Below, one piece after another: positions 17,141 through 28,411 of a DNA stretch of 64,000 nt. The notes under the pieces were generated by a model. It searched no databases and had not been told where the DNA came from. It saw only the letters and a list, made by a program, of their open reading frames with translations. Position 1 is the stretch's first letter. The number at the start of each line of letters is the position of its first letter. The translations under genes were made by a program, and so were the position numbers. Source of the stretch: an uncultured Alistipes sp. (GTDB lineage Bacteria; Bacteroidota; Bacteroidia; Bacteroidales; Rikenellaceae); the NCBI GenBank assembly GCA_947177225.1, contig CAMWTS010000003.1, forward strand, positions 23,086 to 87,085, written 5' to 3'.

Positions 17141-19012
17141 ATGGCATTTCTACCGACTACCATAAAGGAGGTGCGCGAGCGCGGCTGGGATCAGCTCGAT
17201 GTGATCCTGTTCACGGGCGATGCCTATATCGACCACCCGTCGTTCGGCGCGGCGGTCATAGGACGTTTGCTCGAAGACGAGGGCTACCGCGTGGCGATAG
17301 TGCCCCAGCCCAACTGGCGCGACGATCTGCGCGATTTTACCAAGCTGGGGGTGCCGCGACTCTTTTTCGGCGTGACGGCCGGTGCCATGGATTCGATGGT
17401 CAACCACTATACGGCCAATCTACGCTTGCGCAGCAACGATGCCTACACCCCGGGCGGACGGGCAGGATTTCGTCCCGACCGTGCCGTCGATACATATGTG
17501 AAGATACTAAAACGTCTGTTTCCGCATACGCCGGTGGTGGTGGGCGGTATAGAGGCTTCGCTCAGACGTCTTACCCACTACGATTATTGGAGCGACTCGC
17601 TGCGCGAGTCGATACTTCTGACCAGCGGTGCCGACCTGCTGATGTACGGCATGGGCGAGCGTGTCATTCAGCAGGTGGCGAGGGCATTGCGCAACGGCTA
17701 TAATGCCAAACTGCTGCGCGGAATCGATCAGGTGGGATTCGTCGCCGACCGCTCTTATGTCGACCGGCTCGATGCCGCGACTACGTTGCGTTTGCACTCG
17801 TTCGAGGAGTGCGTGCGCGACAAACGGGCTTTTGGCGACAACTTCGCCCGTATAGAGACGCTGAGCAACATGAAGGAGTGCCGGACGACGATAGTCGAGT
17901 CGTCGGGCGATCGTTATGTGGTCATAACGCCTCCCAACACGACTCTCACGACGGCGGAGCTCGACCACTCGTTCGATCTGCCCTACGAGCGTGCTCCCCA
18001 CCCGCGCTACCGCGGCAAGGGCGATATTCCGGCGTGGGAGATGATAAAACACTCGATCAACATACACCGCGGCTGCTTCGGCGGCTGCTCGTTCTGCACC
18101 ATATCGGCGCATCAGGGAAAGTTTATCAATTCGCGTTCGGAGCGTTCTATTCTCGACGAGGTGCGCAAGGTGGTGTCGATGCCCGATTTCAAGGGCTATA
18201 TATCCGACATTGGTGCGCCGTCGGCCAACATGTATCGTATGCAGGGTGTGAACGAGGAGGCTTGCCGCAAGTGCCGCCGTCCGTCGTGTCTTCACCCCAG
18301 GCTGTGCCCCAACATGCGGAACGACCATCGTCCGCTGCTGGATCTATATGAGAAGATACGCTCGGTGAAGGGCGTGAAAAAGGCATTCATCGGCAGCGGC
18401 ATACGTTACGATCTGTTCGATGATTCGCCATATTTGGAGACGGTCGTAAAGCATCACACTTCGGGGCGGTTGAAAGTAGCCCCCGAACATACGGAGCGGG
18501 CGGTGCTCGATCTGATGCGCAAGCCGCCGTTCGAGATGTTCGAACGCTTGAACGACGACTTCCGGCGAATATGCCATCGCGAGGGGTTGCGCTATCAGCT
18601 GATCCCGTATTTCATATCGTCGCACCCGGGTTGCCGCGAGGCAGACATGCAGGCGCTGTCGCACAAGGTGCTGGGTAAACTGCACTTTACGTTGGAGCAG
18701 GTGCAGGACTTGACGCCCACGCCCATGACGCTGTCGTCGGTGATGTTCTTCACGGGAGAGAATCCGTATACTCACGAGAAGGTCTATGTGGCACGCACGC
18801 AGGAGCAGAAGCGTAGACAGAAGTCCTATTTCTTCGACGAGCGTCCTCGGGACAGCGTGCGTTCGGTCGAGTCGCACTATTCGCGTGTGTCCCGCTCGGG
18901 GCGACCGGCAGACACCTCTTGTCTTTCGCGCCCGTCGCGCGCCGCACACGAGGCTGTTGCGGGTCGGGAAACGGCCGGTCGCAAATCGTCTCTACGGAAG
19001 CGAAAACGATAG
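17141..19012 (+). CDS. YgiQ-family radical SAM protein
   Basis: This 623-residue protein matches the YgiQ family from end to end. An N-terminal domain has DVILFTGDAYIDHPSFG and VVVGGIEASLRRLTHYDYW. The radical SAM core follows, with a CxxxCxxC cluster site in RGCFGGCSFCTI, a DIGAPSANMY segment and HPGC. The C-terminal tail is basic and low in complexity (KSSLRKRKR end). The family has no agreed biochemical function. The gene follows the pseudouridine synthase by 18 bases and its end overlaps the convergent gene at 18992 by 21 bases. Confidence 0.9.
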   Translation: MAFLPTTIKEVRERGWDQLDVILFTGDAYIDHPSFGAAVIGRLLEDEGYRVAIVPQPNWRDDLRDFTKLGVPRLFFGVTAGAMDSMVNHYTANLRLRSNDAYTPGGRAGFRPDRAVDTYVKILKRLFPHTPVVVGGIEASLRRLTHYDYWSDSLRESILLTSGADLLMYGMGERVIQQVARALRNGYNAKLLRGIDQVGFVADRSYVDRLDAATTLRLHSFEECVRDKRAFGDNFARIETLSNMKECRTTIVESSGDRYVVITPPNTTLTTAELDHSFDLPYERAPHPRYRGKGDIPAWEMIKHSINIHRGCFGGCSFCTISAHQGKFINSRSERSILDEVRKVVSMPDFKGYISDIGAPSANMYRMQGVNEEACRKCRRPSCLHPRLCPNMRNDHRPLLDLYEKIRSVKGVKKAFIGSGIRYDLFDDSPYLETVVKHHTSGRLKVAPEHTERAVLDLMRKPPFEMFERLNDDFRRICHREGLRYQLIPYFISSHPGCREADMQALSHKVLGKLHFTLEQVQDLTPTPMTLSSVMFFTGENPYTHEKVYVARTQEQKRRQKSYFFDERPRDSVRSVESHYSRVSRSGRPADTSCLSRPSRAAHEAVAGRETAGRKSSLRKRKR

Positions 19013-19402
19013 CGTGCGCGCATCGAGATATCCTGCCGGATAGGGCATGTGCCAGTTGCCCATACTGCCGTTATTGATTATGGTTCGCCATATCGTCACC
19101 GTGCTCCGGTCGAGCATGTGATGAGGCATGGCCACGCGTATTACCACCGATGAGACGGAATCGCCGCGCTCGTAGGCGGTGGTGTACTCTATCCTCTCCA
19201 TATCCAGCATAGGCGGCCGCCAGTCTATAATCAGAAGCGAGTCGGCGACCGACATGCGCTCGTCGAGCTGTGTCGTGTCGCGCAGTTCCGTGGGATTCTC
19301 GCCCGACAGAGGTCGTTGCCGGTTCGGGTGCGGCGCGGTATGCCCTGTTGCGAGTGCGACCGACAGCGTGGCGGCCAGAAGCGATATTATCGATCTGTAC
19401 AT
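18992..19402 (-). CDS. Small secreted protein of unknown function
   Basis: I do not recognise this 136-residue protein. It begins with a likely Sec signal peptide (MYRSIISLLAATLSVALATG), then a Pro/Arg-rich stretch. A short domain with DSLLIIDWRPPML and YERGDSVSSVVIRVAMP follows, probably beta-rich. It converges on the YgiQ gene with a 21-base overlap at the 3' ends. No consensus promoter is evident upstream. Confidence 0.6.
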   Translation of the reverse strand: MYRSIISLLAATLSVALATGHTAPHPNRQRPLSGENPTELRDTTQLDERMSVADSLLIIDWRPPMLDMERIEYTTAYERGDSVSSVVIRVAMPHHMLDRSTVTIWRTIINNGSMGNWHMPYPAGYLDARTLSFSLP

Positions 19403-19690
19403 CTGCGTAAGGTTTATTTTTCGTCTGTCAACAATCCTGCCGGAAGGATCGTGCGCATGCTGTGTTTCTATGCGAATAATAGTTGAATTTTGGAGTAATT
19501 AACGGTGTGGAAAAGTTGTCGGAATCCGCATTTGCGCCCGATTTTGCCCGAAACGGTTAAAGTGTGGAATATCAGTATGATATATAAAACGCGATAATAA
19601 AACGTTTATTTTGTTTGAAAAAGTATAAGAAAAAAGTATCGGTTCGGGAGGGGTTTGTGCTGCGGCTGTGCAAAAATTGTGCTTATATAT
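19403..19690. other. Intergenic region before the str operon
   Basis: This is AT-rich, divergent promoter DNA between the secreted-protein gene and rpsL. I see no additional gene or strong hairpin in it. Confidence 0.5.
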
Positions 19691-19720
19691 ATTGTGTTTG
19701 AGAAAAAATCACTATCTTTG
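19691..19720 (+). promoter_or_regulatory. Promoter of the str operon (rpsL)
   Basis: -7 TATCTTTG (19713-19720) with a weak ATTG (19691-19694) 18 bases upstream. The predicted leader is about 60 bases. Confidence 0.7.
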
Positions 19721-19788
19721 CAGGCAATTTCCAGATTATGGGAATTGAAACAGTTAACAAAAATTAAAGGACAAAAACGTTTTAAGAA

Positions 19789-20184
19789 ATGCCGACTATT
19801 CAACAGTTAGTAAGAAACGGTCGAGTAAGCGCGATTGACAAGAGCAAGTCGCCGGCACTCGCAGCGTGTCCTCAGCGTCGCGGAGTTTGTACTCGTGTGT
19901 ACACGACGACTCCCAAGAAGCCGAACTCGGCTATGCGTAAGGTGGCACGTGTAAGATTGACCAATGGCAAGGAGGTCAACGCCTATATCCCCGGAGAAGG
20001 TCACAACTTGCAGGAGCACTCTATCGTGCTCGTTCGTGGCGGTCGTGTGAAGGACCTCCCCGGTGTTCGTTATCACCTCGTGCGCGGTGCGCTCGACTCG
20101 GCAGGCGTGGACGGTCGTCGTCAGCGTCGTTCGAAGTATGGTGCAAAGCGTCCCAAGGCAGGTAAGACGGCTGCAAAGAAGTAA
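19789..20184 (+). CDS. rpsL: 30S ribosomal protein S12
   Basis: 131 residues, the usual bacterial length. The decoding-centre loops are intact: [15 protein letters not shown] (about 39-54), and [13 protein letters not shown] (about 84-96) with the Asp that is often methylthiolated. The Lys residues whose mutation gives streptomycin resistance are the wild-type ones. It is the first gene of the str operon. Confidence 0.98.
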   Translation: MPTIQQLVRNGRVSAIDKSKSPALAACPQRRGVCTRVYTTTPKKPNSAMRKVARVRLTNGKEVNAYIPGEGHNLQEHSIVLVRGGRVKDLPGVRYHLVRGALDSAGVDGRRQRRSKYGAKRPKAGKTAAKK

Positions 20185-20215
20185 TTAAACGAAACGATTA
20201 AATTAGCAAGCAACA

Positions 20216-20692
20216 ATGAGAAAAGCTAAGCCAAGAAAGCGAATTCTACTTCCAGATCCCAAGTTCAACGACGTGGAGGTTACACGTTTTGTGAACAACC
20301 TTATGCTGGATGGAAAGAAGAGTATTGCTTACACCATTTTCTACGATGCGTTGGAGTTGGTGAGCAAGAAGATGAAGGATGCTGATAAATCTCCTCTGGA
20401 AGTCTGGAAACAGGCTCTTGAGAATATCACGCCCCAAGTCGAAGTTAAGTCGAAGCGTATCGGTGGCGCGACGTTCCAGGTTCCTACGGAGGTTCGTCCC
20501 GAGCGCAAAGTTTCAATTTCCATGAAAAACCTTGTCCTTTACTCACGCAAGCGTTCGGGCAAGTCGATGGCGGAAAAGCTCTCAGCAGAGATAGTAGATG
20601 CCTACAACCAGCAGGGTGCTGCCTTCAAACGCAAGGAGGAGATGCACCGTATGGCAGAGGCTAACAAGGCATTCGCACACTTCAGATTCTAA
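20216..20692 (+). CDS. rpsG: 30S ribosomal protein S7
   Basis: 158 residues, starting MRKAKPRKR, with the S7 signatures [17 protein letters not shown] and the [11 protein letters not shown] loop. It nucleates assembly of the 30S head by binding the 3' major domain of 16S rRNA. It follows rpsL by 31 bases and precedes fusA by 14, the standard str order without the tufA gene. Confidence 0.98.
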   Translation: MRKAKPRKRILLPDPKFNDVEVTRFVNNLMLDGKKSIAYTIFYDALELVSKKMKDADKSPLEVWKQALENITPQVEVKSKRIGGATFQVPTEVRPERKVSISMKNLVLYSRKRSGKSMAEKLSAEIVDAYNQQGAAFKRKEEMHRMAEANKAFAHFRF

Positions 20693-20706
20693 AACAGGAA
20701 GGTTAG

Positions 20707-22821
20707 ATGGCTACAAGAGATTTAAATTATACGCGTAACATCGGTATCATGGCTCACATCGATGCCGGTAAGACTACCACTTCGGAGCGTATCCTCTTCT
20801 ATACGGGTAAGACCCACAAGATCGGTGAGGTGCACGAGGGTGGCGCCACCATGGACTGGATGGTTCAGGAGCAGGAGCGTGGTATCACCATTACTTCGGC
20901 TGCAACCACCGCATTCTGGCAATATAAGGATAAGACCTATCAGATCAACCTTATCGATACCCCGGGACACGTCGATTTCACCGTCGAGGTGGAGCGTTCG
21001 TTGCGTGTATTGGACGGTGCCGTTGCAACGTTCTGCGCCGTAGGCGGTGTGGAGCCTCAGTCGGAGACCGTTTGGCGTCAGGCCGATAAATACAATGTTC
21101 CCCGTATCGGTTATGTCAACAAGATGGACCGCACGGGTGCCGACTTCCTGGCCGTATGCTCGCAGATCAAGGAGCATTTCGGTGCTACGGCTCTGCCGGT
21201 GGTTTTGCCTATCGGTGCCGAGGATAAGTTCGAGGGTCTGATAGACCTTATATATAATAATGCGATCTACTACTTCGATGACAAGACCGTTCGCGATAAC
21301 TTCGAGTTGCGCGAGATCCCCGAAAACATGAAGGCTGAGGCTGCCGAGTGGCGTGCCAAGCTCATCGAGGAGGTTGCGTCGACCGACGATGCGCTGATGG
21401 AGAAGTTCTTCGAGGATCCCGATTCGATCACTCCCGACGAGTTGATCGCGGCTATCCGCACGGCTACCATCGGTATGCAGCTCGTGCCGATGATGTGCGG
21501 TTCTTCGTTCCACAACAAGGGCGTACAGAAACTGCTCGACTACATCATCGCATTCCTTCCCTCGCCCATGGACGTTCCGGCAGTCGAGGGTATGAATCCC
21601 AAGACCGAGGAGACCGAGGTTCGTCACTCTGACGAGAATGAGCCTTTCTGCGGTTTGGCATTCAAGATCGCTACCGATCCGTTCGTAGGCCGTTTGGCTT
21701 TCGTTCGCGTATATTCGGGTAAGCTCGATGCAGGTTCATATGTCTTGAACGCACGCAGCGGCAAGCGCGAGCGTATCAGCCGTATCTACCAGATGCACGC
21801 CAACAAGCAGAACCCCATGGAGACCGTTACGGCCGGCGATATCTGCGCGGCAGTAGGTTTCAAGGAGATCCACACCGGTGATACGCTCTGCGCCGAGAAT
21901 GCGCCGATCGTATTGGAGCAGATGACTTTCCCCGAGCCGGTTATCGGTTTGGCCGTAGAGCCCAAGACTCAGAAGGATCTCGACAAGCTGGGTATCGCTC
22001 TTGCCAAGTTGGCAGAGGAGGATCCCACTTTCACTGTCCGCACCGATGAGGAGAGCGGTCAGACGATCATCAGCGGTATGGGTGAGTTGCACCTCGACAT
22101 CATCGTAGACCGTCTGCGTCGCGAGTTCGGTGTGGAGATCAACCAGGGTGCTCCGCAGGTTAACTACAAGGAGGCTCTTACTCAGACCGTTCAGCATCGT
22201 GAGGTGTTCAAGAAGCAGACCGGTGGTCGCGGTAAGTTCGCCGACATCATCTTCGAGATCGGTCCTGCCGACGAGGGTGTGGTTGGTTTGCAGTTCGTCG
22301 ACGAGGTTAAGGGCGGTAACGTGCCCAAGGAGTATATCCCCGCCGTGCAGAAGGGCTTCGAGTCGGCTATGGCCAACGGTGCTCTTGCAGGTTACACCAT
22401 CGATTCGATGAAGATTACGTTGAAGGACGGTTCGTTCCACCCCGTCGATTCGGATCAGCTCTCGTTCGAGATCTGCGCCCGCAACGGCTTCCGTGTCGCA
22501 GCTCCCAAGGCCGGTTCGGTCATCATGGAGCCTGTGATGAACGTCGAGGTCGTTACGCCCGAGGAGAACATGGGTGACATCATCGGCGACTTGAACAAGC
22601 GTCGCGGTCAGATCCAGGGTATGGAGTCTAAGGGTACGGCTCGTGTCGTAAAGGCCAAGGTTCCCCTGTCGGAGATGTTCGGTTACGTGACCGTGTTGCG
22701 TACGATCTCTTCGGGACGTGCAACGTCGTCTATGGAGTTCTCTCACTTCGAGGAGGTTCCTGCCGGTTTGGCTAAGGAGATCATCGAGAAGTCGAGTGGC
22801 AAACGTAAGGATATGGAGTAA
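20707..22821 (+). CDS. fusA: Elongation factor G
   Basis: 704 residues, full length. The GTPase domain shows AHIDAGKT (16-23), [18 protein letters not shown] and [10 protein letters not shown]. Domains II to V follow, with [18 protein letters not shown] and the C-terminal [21 protein letters not shown] segment. It catalyses translocation on the ribosome and, in some species, splitting with RRF. Codon use is strongly biased, as in highly expressed genes. rpsJ follows 14 bases later, so str and S10 clusters are joined. Confidence 0.98.
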   Translation: MATRDLNYTRNIGIMAHIDAGKTTTSERILFYTGKTHKIGEVHEGGATMDWMVQEQERGITITSAATTAFWQYKDKTYQINLIDTPGHVDFTVEVERSLRVLDGAVATFCAVGGVEPQSETVWRQADKYNVPRIGYVNKMDRTGADFLAVCSQIKEHFGATALPVVLPIGAEDKFEGLIDLIYNNAIYYFDDKTVRDNFELREIPENMKAEAAEWRAKLIEEVASTDDALMEKFFEDPDSITPDELIAAIRTATIGMQLVPMMCGSSFHNKGVQKLLDYIIAFLPSPMDVPAVEGMNPKTEETEVRHSDENEPFCGLAFKIATDPFVGRLAFVRVYSGKLDAGSYVLNARSGKRERISRIYQMHANKQNPMETVTAGDICAAVGFKEIHTGDTLCAENAPIVLEQMTFPEPVIGLAVEPKTQKDLDKLGIALAKLAEEDPTFTVRTDEESGQTIISGMGELHLDIIVDRLRREFGVEINQGAPQVNYKEALTQTVQHREVFKKQTGGRGKFADIIFEIGPADEGVVGLQFVDEVKGGNVPKEYIPAVQKGFESAMANGALAGYTIDSMKITLKDGSFHPVDSDQLSFEICARNGFRVAAPKAGSVIMEPVMNVEVVTPEENMGDIIGDLNKRRGQIQGMESKGTARVVKAKVPLSEMFGYVTVLRTISSGRATSSMEFSHFEEVPAGLAKEIIEKSSGKRKDME

Positions 22822-22835
22822 AATAAAGAGACAAT

Positions 22836-23141
22836 ATGGATCAGAAAATCAGAATCAGATTGAAGTCTTTCGATCATAACCTCGTCGATAAGTCGGCCGA
22901 GAAGATCGTCAAGACCGTAAAGGCTACCGACGCTATGGTAAGCGGTCCGGTGCCCCTGCCGACACGCAAGCAGATTTTTACTGTGAACCGCTCGACTTTC
23001 GTTAACAAGAAAGCGCGCGAGCAGTTCCAGCTCTGCACGTTCAAGCGTATCATCGACATCTACTCTTCGACGCCGAAGACCATCGACGCTCTGATGAAGT
23101 TGGAGCTGCCGTCGGGTGTAGAGGTAGAGATCAAGGTTTGA
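22836..23141 (+). CDS. rpsJ: 30S ribosomal protein S10
   Basis: 101 residues with the S10 pattern [21 protein letters not shown], the loop [19 protein letters not shown] and [29 protein letters not shown]. Besides its place in the 30S head it is the NusE antitermination factor. It opens the S10 cluster directly after fusA; tuf is not in between. Confidence 0.97.
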   Translation: MDQKIRIRLKSFDHNLVDKSAEKIVKTVKATDAMVSGPVPLPTRKQIFTVNRSTFVNKKAREQFQLCTFKRIIDIYSSTPKTIDALMKLELPSGVEVEIKV

Positions 23142-23255
23142 TAAAACATTCCGTTCGGGTATGGGCGGCCGTGTGCCGCCCCGCTGCCGGACAACCCCTA
23201 TATAATATATAGGTATATAAATTCACTTATTTAACAAACGTAATTAGACAGTACA
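23142..23255 (+). promoter_or_regulatory. rpsJ-rplC spacer with hairpin
   Basis: The 114-base gap holds a GC-rich hairpin GGGCGGC/GCCGCCC (23163-23181) and then an AT palindrome CCTATATAATATATAGG-like at ~23196-23212. No TAnnTTTG box is seen. It may be an internal leader where the S10 cluster is autoregulated; this is inference. Confidence 0.4.
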
Positions 23256-23870
23256 ATGTCAGGACTAATTGGAAAAAAAATCGGAATGACTTCCGTTTAC
23301 AGTGCCGAGGGTAAGAACATACCATGCACTGTTATCGAGGCTGGTCCGTGTGTGGTTACGCAAATCAAAACCGTCGAGAAAGATGCTTATGAGGCGGTTC
23401 AGATTGCCTATGACGACAAGAGTGAAAAGCACACCAGCAACAGTTTGTTAGGCCACTTCAAGAAGGCGGGCACTACTCCCAAGCGCAAGCTTGCCGAGTT
23501 CAAGGAGATGCCCGAAGTAACCCTCGGTCAGACCCTTACGGTCGACATGTTCTCTGAGGAGGACTGGGTAGACGTAACAGGGATCTCGAAGGGTAAAGGC
23601 TTCCAGGGTGTTGTTAAGCGTCATGGCTTTGCCGGTGTAGGCGGCCAGACTCACGGTCAGCACAACCGCCAGCGCAAGCCCGGTTCACTTGGTGCATCGT
23701 CTTATCCGTCGCGCGTATTCCCCGGAAAGCGCCTTCCCGGACAGATGGGTGGTGAGACCGTTAAGGTTTTGAACCTTAAAGTTTTGAAAGTAATTCCCGA
23801 GAACAACCTCATTTTGGTTAAGGGTTCGATTCCGGGAGCCAAGGGTTCTTATTTAACAATTGAGAAGTAG
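23256..23870 (+). CDS. rplC: 50S ribosomal protein L3
   Basis: 204 residues. [13 protein letters not shown] opens the protein and [11 protein letters not shown] with GQTHGQH forms the long loop that reaches the peptidyl-transferase centre. [21 protein letters not shown] also marks L3, including the region of the methylatable Gln. It ends one base before the rplD start. Confidence 0.97.
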   Translation: MSGLIGKKIGMTSVYSAEGKNIPCTVIEAGPCVVTQIKTVEKDAYEAVQIAYDDKSEKHTSNSLLGHFKKAGTTPKRKLAEFKEMPEVTLGQTLTVDMFSEEDWVDVTGISKGKGFQGVVKRHGFAGVGGQTHGQHNRQRKPGSLGASSYPSRVFPGKRLPGQMGGETVKVLNLKVLKVIPENNLILVKGSIPGAKGSYLTIEK

Positions 23871-23871
23871 T

Positions 23872-24498
23872 ATGGAATTAGCTGTATTGAACACACAAGG
23901 AAAAGAGACCGGTCGTAAGGTAGTCCTTTCTGACGCAGTCTTTGGCGTGGAGGCTAATGACCACGCTATCTACCTCGACGTTAAGCAGTTTTTGGCAGAT
24001 CAGCGTCAGGGTACTCACAAATCGAAGCAGCGTAACGAAGTTGCAGGTTCTACCCGTAAGTTGAAGCGACAGAAGGGTACCGGCGGCGCACGTTGCGGCA
24101 GCATCAAGTCACCTCTGTTCCCGGGCGGTGGTCGCGTATTCGGTCCCGTACCCCGCGATTACAGCTTCAAGCTCAACAAGAAGCTCAAGCAGCTGGCTCG
24201 TCGCAGCGCTCTGACGTATAAGGCTCAGGCCGGTGCTATCACCGTTATCGAGTCGCTCACGATGGAGGCTCCCAAGACCAAGACTGTCGTAGCTCTTGCC
24301 AAGGCTCTGAACGTTGAGCAGAAGAAGGTGCTCGTCGTATTGCCCGAGGGCAATGCCAACTTCCAGCTCTCTTGCCGCAACATTCCGTCGGTGAAGCCTA
24401 TTTTGGCTCAGAACCTCAATACCTATGAGGTGATGAACGCATCGGCGCTAGTTCTGGTAGAGGGTGCTGAACAGGTAATTAATGTAATGTTAGCTTAA
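23872..24498 (+). CDS. rplD: 50S ribosomal protein L4
   Basis: 208 residues from the ATG at 23872; an in-frame TTG 12 bases earlier lies inside rplC. It has the exit-tunnel loop [30 protein letters not shown] and [13 protein letters not shown], split here only in description. In many bacteria L4 represses its own operon; whether that holds here is not shown. Confidence 0.96.
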   Translation: MELAVLNTQGKETGRKVVLSDAVFGVEANDHAIYLDVKQFLADQRQGTHKSKQRNEVAGSTRKLKRQKGTGGARCGSIKSPLFPGGGRVFGPVPRDYSFKLNKKLKQLARRSALTYKAQAGAITVIESLTMEAPKTKTVVALAKALNVEQKKVLVVLPEGNANFQLSCRNIPSVKPILAQNLNTYEVMNASALVLVEGAEQVINVMLA

Positions 24499-24511
24499 AA
24501 TACTCAAAGAG

Positions 24512-24802
24512 ATGGAAGTAATAATTAAGCCTATTTTGACCGAGAAGATGACGATTCAGGGCGAAAAACTGAACCGCTACGGTTTTATCGTTGACATAAA
24601 AGCTAACAAGTTGCAGATCCGCAATGCGGTGGAGCAGATGTACAATGTCACCGTGACGGACGTCAACACTATCAACTACATGGGTAAGCAGAAGAGCCGT
24701 TACACGAAGGCCGGTTTGCTTGTAGGTCGTGCCAACAATTTCAAGAAGGCTATCGTCACGCTGAAGTCGGGCGACCAGATCGATTTTTACAGTAACATCT
24801 AA
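24512..24802 (+). CDS. rplW: 50S ribosomal protein L23
   Basis: 96 residues starting MEVIIKPILTEKMT, with YGFIVDIKANKLQIRNAVEQ and VNTINYMGKQKSRYT. L23 sits at the tunnel exit and docks trigger factor and SRP. Its length is typical. It lies 13 bases from both rplD and rplB. Confidence 0.97.
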   Translation: MEVIIKPILTEKMTIQGEKLNRYGFIVDIKANKLQIRNAVEQMYNVTVTDVNTINYMGKQKSRYTKAGLLVGRANNFKKAIVTLKSGDQIDFYSNI

Positions 24803-24815
24803 ACTTTAAGAAGAG

Positions 24816-25640
24816 ATGGCAGTAAGAAAATTTAAACCGGTAACGCCCGGAACAAGACATAAGATTATAGGTACGTTCGATGAGATTACCGCATCGACGC
24901 CTGAGAAGTCGCTGCTTAGCCCTAAGAAGAGCACCGGTGGTCGTAACAACACCGGTAAGATGACTGTTCGCTACATCGGCGGCGGTCACAAGCAGATGTA
25001 TCGTAACGTCGACTTCAAGCGTGCCAAGGACGGCATGGCTGCTACCGTAAAGACGATCGAGTACGACCCCAATCGTACGGCTCGTATCGCTCTGGTGGTG
25101 TATGCCGATGGTCAGAAGAGCTATATCCTGGCTCCCAACGGCTTGCAGGTAGGTCAGACGATTATGAGCGGTGCAGGCGTAGCACCCGAGGTGGGCAACA
25201 CGCTCTTCCTTTCGGAGATTCCGCTGGGTACCGTTATCCACAATATTGAACTCTACCCCGGTCAGGGTGCCGCTATGGCTCGTTCGGCCGGTTCGTATGC
25301 TCAGCTTTTGGCACGCGAGGGTAAATTCGCTATTATCAAGTTGCCTTCTGGTGAGACTCGTATGGTACTCGTTACTTGCCGCGCTACGGTGGGTGTCGTG
25401 TCGAATGTCGACCACAACCTCGAAAGCTCAGGTAAGGCAGGTCGCAAACGTTGGCTCGGTCGTCGTCCGAGAAACCGCGGTGTCGTTATGAACCCGGTGG
25501 ATCACCCGATGGGTGGTGGCGAAGGTCGTGCGTCGGGTGGTCACCCGCGTTCGCGCAAGGGATTGTTGGCTAAGGGCTATAAGACTCGTAACCCGAAGAA
25601 GACAACCTCTAAGTTTATTATTTCAAGAAAGAAAAAATAA
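24816..25640 (+). CDS. rplB: 50S ribosomal protein L2
   Basis: 274 residues with the SH3-like and OB-like L2 domains. The C-terminal [19 protein letters not shown] segment contains the His conserved at the peptidyl-transferase centre, and the protein ends in a basic tail. L2 is needed for subunit association and peptide bond formation. Confidence 0.98.
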   Translation: MAVRKFKPVTPGTRHKIIGTFDEITASTPEKSLLSPKKSTGGRNNTGKMTVRYIGGGHKQMYRNVDFKRAKDGMAATVKTIEYDPNRTARIALVVYADGQKSYILAPNGLQVGQTIMSGAGVAPEVGNTLFLSEIPLGTVIHNIELYPGQGAAMARSAGSYAQLLAREGKFAIIKLPSGETRMVLVTCRATVGVVSNVDHNLESSGKAGRKRWLGRRPRNRGVVMNPVDHPMGGGEGRASGGHPRSRKGLLAKGYKTRNPKKTTSKFIISRKKK

Positions 25641-25656
25641 TTAAATAGAGTACATA

Positions 25657-25926
25657 ATGAGCCGTTCATTAAAAAAAGGACCATTCATCGACCCCAAGCT
25701 CGAAGCTAAGGTTGTAGCTCAGGCCGAGGGTAATAAGAAGTCTGTCATAAAGACATGGTCGCGAGCAAGTATGATTTCGCCTGACTTCGTAGGTCAGACG
25801 ATCGCTGTCCACAACGGAAATAAGTTTATTCCCGTTTACGTAACTGAGAACATGGTCGGTCACAAACTCGGCGAGTTCGCTCCGACGCGTAACTTCCGTG
25901 GTCATGCGGGTAACAAGAAAAAATAG
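25657..25926 (+). CDS. rpsS: 30S ribosomal protein S19
   Basis: 89 residues: [14 protein letters not shown] at the start, [23 protein letters not shown] in the middle, and [18 protein letters not shown] near the end. It binds the 30S head with S13. Confidence 0.98.
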   Translation: MSRSLKKGPFIDPKLEAKVVAQAEGNKKSVIKTWSRASMISPDFVGQTIAVHNGNKFIPVYVTENMVGHKLGEFAPTRNFRGHAGNKKK

Positions 25927-25933
25927 TTAGACA

Positions 25934-26344
25934 ATGGGTGCAAGAAAAGCAAAGATGGCCGAGAAATTCAAGGCCGAGAAGAAGCAGAAAGCTATCGCTA
26001 TTATGCGCGATTGCCCTACCTCTCCGCGTAAAATGCGTCTGGTGGCCGACATCATTCGCGGCGTAGAGATCAACAAAGCATTGGGTATCCTTCGTTACTC
26101 GAAGAAGGAGGCATCTATAAGAATGGAGCGTCTTTTGAAATCGGCCATCGCCAACTGGGAGGCCAAGAACGAGGGCGAGCGTCTGGAAGACGTACAGCTC
26201 TGCGTGAAGGAGGTCTTCGTAGACGGCGGTCGCATTTTGAAGCGTATACAGCCCGCGCCTCAGGGTCGCGCGCACCGTATCCGCAAGCGTTCGAACCACG
26301 TTACGCTCGTAGTAGATAAAATGGTAATCGCAGAAAACAAGTAA
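25934..26344 (+). CDS. rplV: 50S ribosomal protein L22
   Basis: 136 residues. A basic ~24-residue N-terminal extension precedes the core ([19 protein letters not shown]). The tunnel hairpin and the C-terminal [16 protein letters not shown] motif are intact. The extension is common in this phylum. Confidence 0.96.
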   Translation: MGARKAKMAEKFKAEKKQKAIAIMRDCPTSPRKMRLVADIIRGVEINKALGILRYSKKEASIRMERLLKSAIANWEAKNEGERLEDVQLCVKEVFVDGGRILKRIQPAPQGRAHRIRKRSNHVTLVVDKMVIAENK

Positions 26345-26348
26345 TCAA

Positions 26349-27098
26349 ATGGGACAGAAAGTAAATCCAATAGCAAACCGTCTTGGCATCATCAAAGGTT
26401 GGGATTCTAACTGGTTCGGTGGTAAGGATTTCTCAGAGAAATTGGTTGAAGACGTAAAGATTCGCAAGTACTTGAACGTCCGTTTGGCAAAGGCAAGTAT
26501 TTCAAAGATTATCATCGAGCGTACGCTCAAGCTCGTTACGGTAACCATCTCTACGGCTCGTCCGGGCATCATCATCGGCAAGGGCGGCCAGGAGGTCGAC
26601 AAATTGAAGGAGGAGTTGAAGAAGCTCACCGGCAAGGAGGTGCAGATCAACATCTTCGAGGTAAAGCGTCCTGAGGTCGATGCCGTTATCGTAGCCAACA
26701 ACATCGCCCGCCAGTTGGAGGGTCGCGTATCTTACCGTCGTGCCATCAAGACCTCTATCGCATCGACGATGCGTATGGGTGCCGAGGGTATCAAGGTTCA
26801 GATTTCGGGTCGTGTCGGCGGAGCCGAGATGGCGCGCAGCGAGACCATCAAGGAGGGACGTATTCCGTTGCACACGTTCCGTGCAGATGTAGACTACTGC
26901 CTGGCTGAGGCACTGACCAAGGTCGGTATCCTCGGTATCAAGGTATGGATCTGCCACGGCATCGTGTACGGCAAGCGCGATCTGTTCGAGATTGCAGGCG
27001 GTGCATCGGCACATGCAGGCAACGCTCAGTCGCAGCAGCCCCGCGGCGGCCGTCGCGACGGAGGTCGTAAAAGACGTAACAACAATAACAACAAGTAG
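26349..27098 (+). CDS. rpsC: 30S ribosomal protein S3
   Basis: 249 residues: [14 protein letters not shown], a KH domain around [16 protein letters not shown], and the C-terminal domain with [15 protein letters not shown] and GVKVWICHG-type sequence. It ends in a Gln/Gly/Arg/Asn-rich tail of about 25 residues that is longer than in E. coli. S3 lines the mRNA entry channel. Confidence 0.97.
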   Translation: MGQKVNPIANRLGIIKGWDSNWFGGKDFSEKLVEDVKIRKYLNVRLAKASISKIIIERTLKLVTVTISTARPGIIIGKGGQEVDKLKEELKKLTGKEVQINIFEVKRPEVDAVIVANNIARQLEGRVSYRRAIKTSIASTMRMGAEGIKVQISGRVGGAEMARSETIKEGRIPLHTFRADVDYCLAEALTKVGILGIKVWICHGIVYGKRDLFEIAGGASAHAGNAQSQQPRGGRRDGGRKRRNNNNNK

Positions 27099-27121
27099 TG
27101 ACCTTATAAAGCGAAAAAACT

Positions 27122-27550
27122 ATGTTACAGCCAAAAAAGACTAAATTCAGAAGAATGCAGAAGGGTCGTATGAAGGGTTTCGCTCAAAGAGGAAACCAAC
27201 TTGCATACGGTTCGTTCGGAATCAAAGCTCTTGAATCGACGTGGATTACGGGTCGTCAGATCGAGGCGGCACGTCAGGCCATCACGCGTTACATGAAGCG
27301 TGAGGGTCAGATCTGGATCCGAATCTTCCCCGACAAGCCTATCACCAAGAAGCCGGCCGAGGTGCGTATGGGTAAAGGTAAAGGTAATCCGGAAGGATTC
27401 GTAGCGCCTGTTACTCCCGGTCGTATTCTCTTCGAGGCAGAGGGCGTACCTATGGAGATTGCACAGGAGGCACTCCGTCTGGGAGCTCAGAAGTTGCCTA
27501 TTACAACTAAGTTTATTGTAAGACGTGACTACGTCGAAACATCAATCTAA
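27122..27550 (+). CDS. rplP: 50S ribosomal protein L16
   Basis: 142 residues starting [19 protein letters not shown], with the [20 protein letters not shown] helix and [14 protein letters not shown], which carries the Arg/Gly loop near the A-site tRNA. Order rpsC-rplP-rpmC is standard. Confidence 0.98.
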   Translation: MLQPKKTKFRRMQKGRMKGFAQRGNQLAYGSFGIKALESTWITGRQIEAARQAITRYMKREGQIWIRIFPDKPITKKPAEVRMGKGKGNPEGFVAPVTPGRILFEAEGVPMEIAQEALRLGAQKLPITTKFIVRRDYVETSI

Positions 27551-27564
27551 GAGCTTAAAAGATT

Positions 27565-27759
27565 ATGAAAAGTGCTGAAATAAAGGATATGTCGGTGCAG
27601 GATTTGCAGGAGCGCATCGCAGCTGAGAAGGCCAATCTGACTCAGTTGAAGGTGCAGCATGCAGTTTCTCCCGTCGAAAATCCGTCGATAATCAAGAAAT
27701 CTCGCAGAGATATTGCGCGTATGCTGACAATTCTGCGTCAAAAGAACCCTAAATGTTAA
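27565..27759 (+). CDS. rpmC: 50S ribosomal protein L29
   Basis: 64 residues forming the usual two-helix hairpin, with the conserved [26 protein letters not shown] second helix. Its last bases overlap the long frame of rpsQ, whose real start lies 8 bases later. Confidence 0.96.
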   Translation: MKSAEIKDMSVQDLQERIAAEKANLTQLKVQHAVSPVENPSIIKKSRRDIARMLTILRQKNPKC

Positions 27760-27767
27760 TTACCACT

Positions 27768-28022
27768 ATGGAAAGAAATCTTAGAAAAGAGCGTATTGGG
27801 TTGGTTGTCAGCAACAAAATGGAGAAAACCATTGTGGTTGCAGTAGCGCGTAAGGTTAAGCACCCCATCTATGGTAAGTTCGTGAACAAGACTACTAAAT
27901 TTGTAGCCGAGTGTCTGGACGAGACCGTAAAGCCGGGCGACACCGTTCGCATTATGGAGACCCGTCCGTTGAGCAAGACGAAGCGTTGGAGATTAGTACA
28001 AATTATTGAAAGAGCTAAGTAG
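27768..28022 (+). CDS. rpsQ: 30S ribosomal protein S17
   Basis: 84 residues from the ATG at 27768 ([11 protein letters not shown]). An earlier in-frame ATG at 27753 would overlap rpmC and adds five residues not seen in the family. OB-fold signatures are [16 protein letters not shown] and KHPIYGKFV, then [12 protein letters not shown]. Confidence 0.95.
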   Translation: MERNLRKERIGLVVSNKMEKTIVVAVARKVKHPIYGKFVNKTTKFVAECLDETVKPGDTVRIMETRPLSKTKRWRLVQIIERAK

Positions 28023-28024
28023 TT

Positions 28025-28390
28025 ATGATACAACAAGAAAGTAGACTCACAGTAGCTGATAACAGCGGTGCAAAGGAGGTTCTCTGTATCCGCGTGCTTG
28101 GCGGTACGAAACGACGCTATGCATCTATCGGCGACAAAATCGTAGTGGCTGTCAAGAGCGCTTCTCCATCGGGTGATGTAAAGAAGGGTGCCGTATCGAA
28201 GGCAGTCGTAGTAAGAACAAAGAAGGAGATTCGTCGTGCCAACGGTTCGTATATTCGTTTCGACGACAATGCCGTAGTACTCCTTAATAATCAGGGTGAG
28301 ATCAGAGGTACCCGTATATTCGGTCCGGTGGCTCGTGAGTTGCGTGACCAGTATATGAAGATTATCTCTCTGGCTCCCGAGGTATTGTAA
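28025..28390 (+). CDS. rplN: 50S ribosomal protein L14
   Basis: 121 residues: [34 protein letters not shown] and [15 protein letters not shown]14 forms an intersubunit bridge and binds the silencing factor RsfS in many bacteria. It starts 2 bases after rpsQ. Confidence 0.98.
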   Translation: MIQQESRLTVADNSGAKEVLCIRVLGGTKRRYASIGDKIVVAVKSASPSGDVKKGAVSKAVVVRTKKEIRRANGSYIRFDDNAVVLLNNQGEIRGTRIFGPVARELRDQYMKIISLAPEVL

Positions 28391-28411
28391 TCAGTAAAAC
28401 AGATTGTAAAT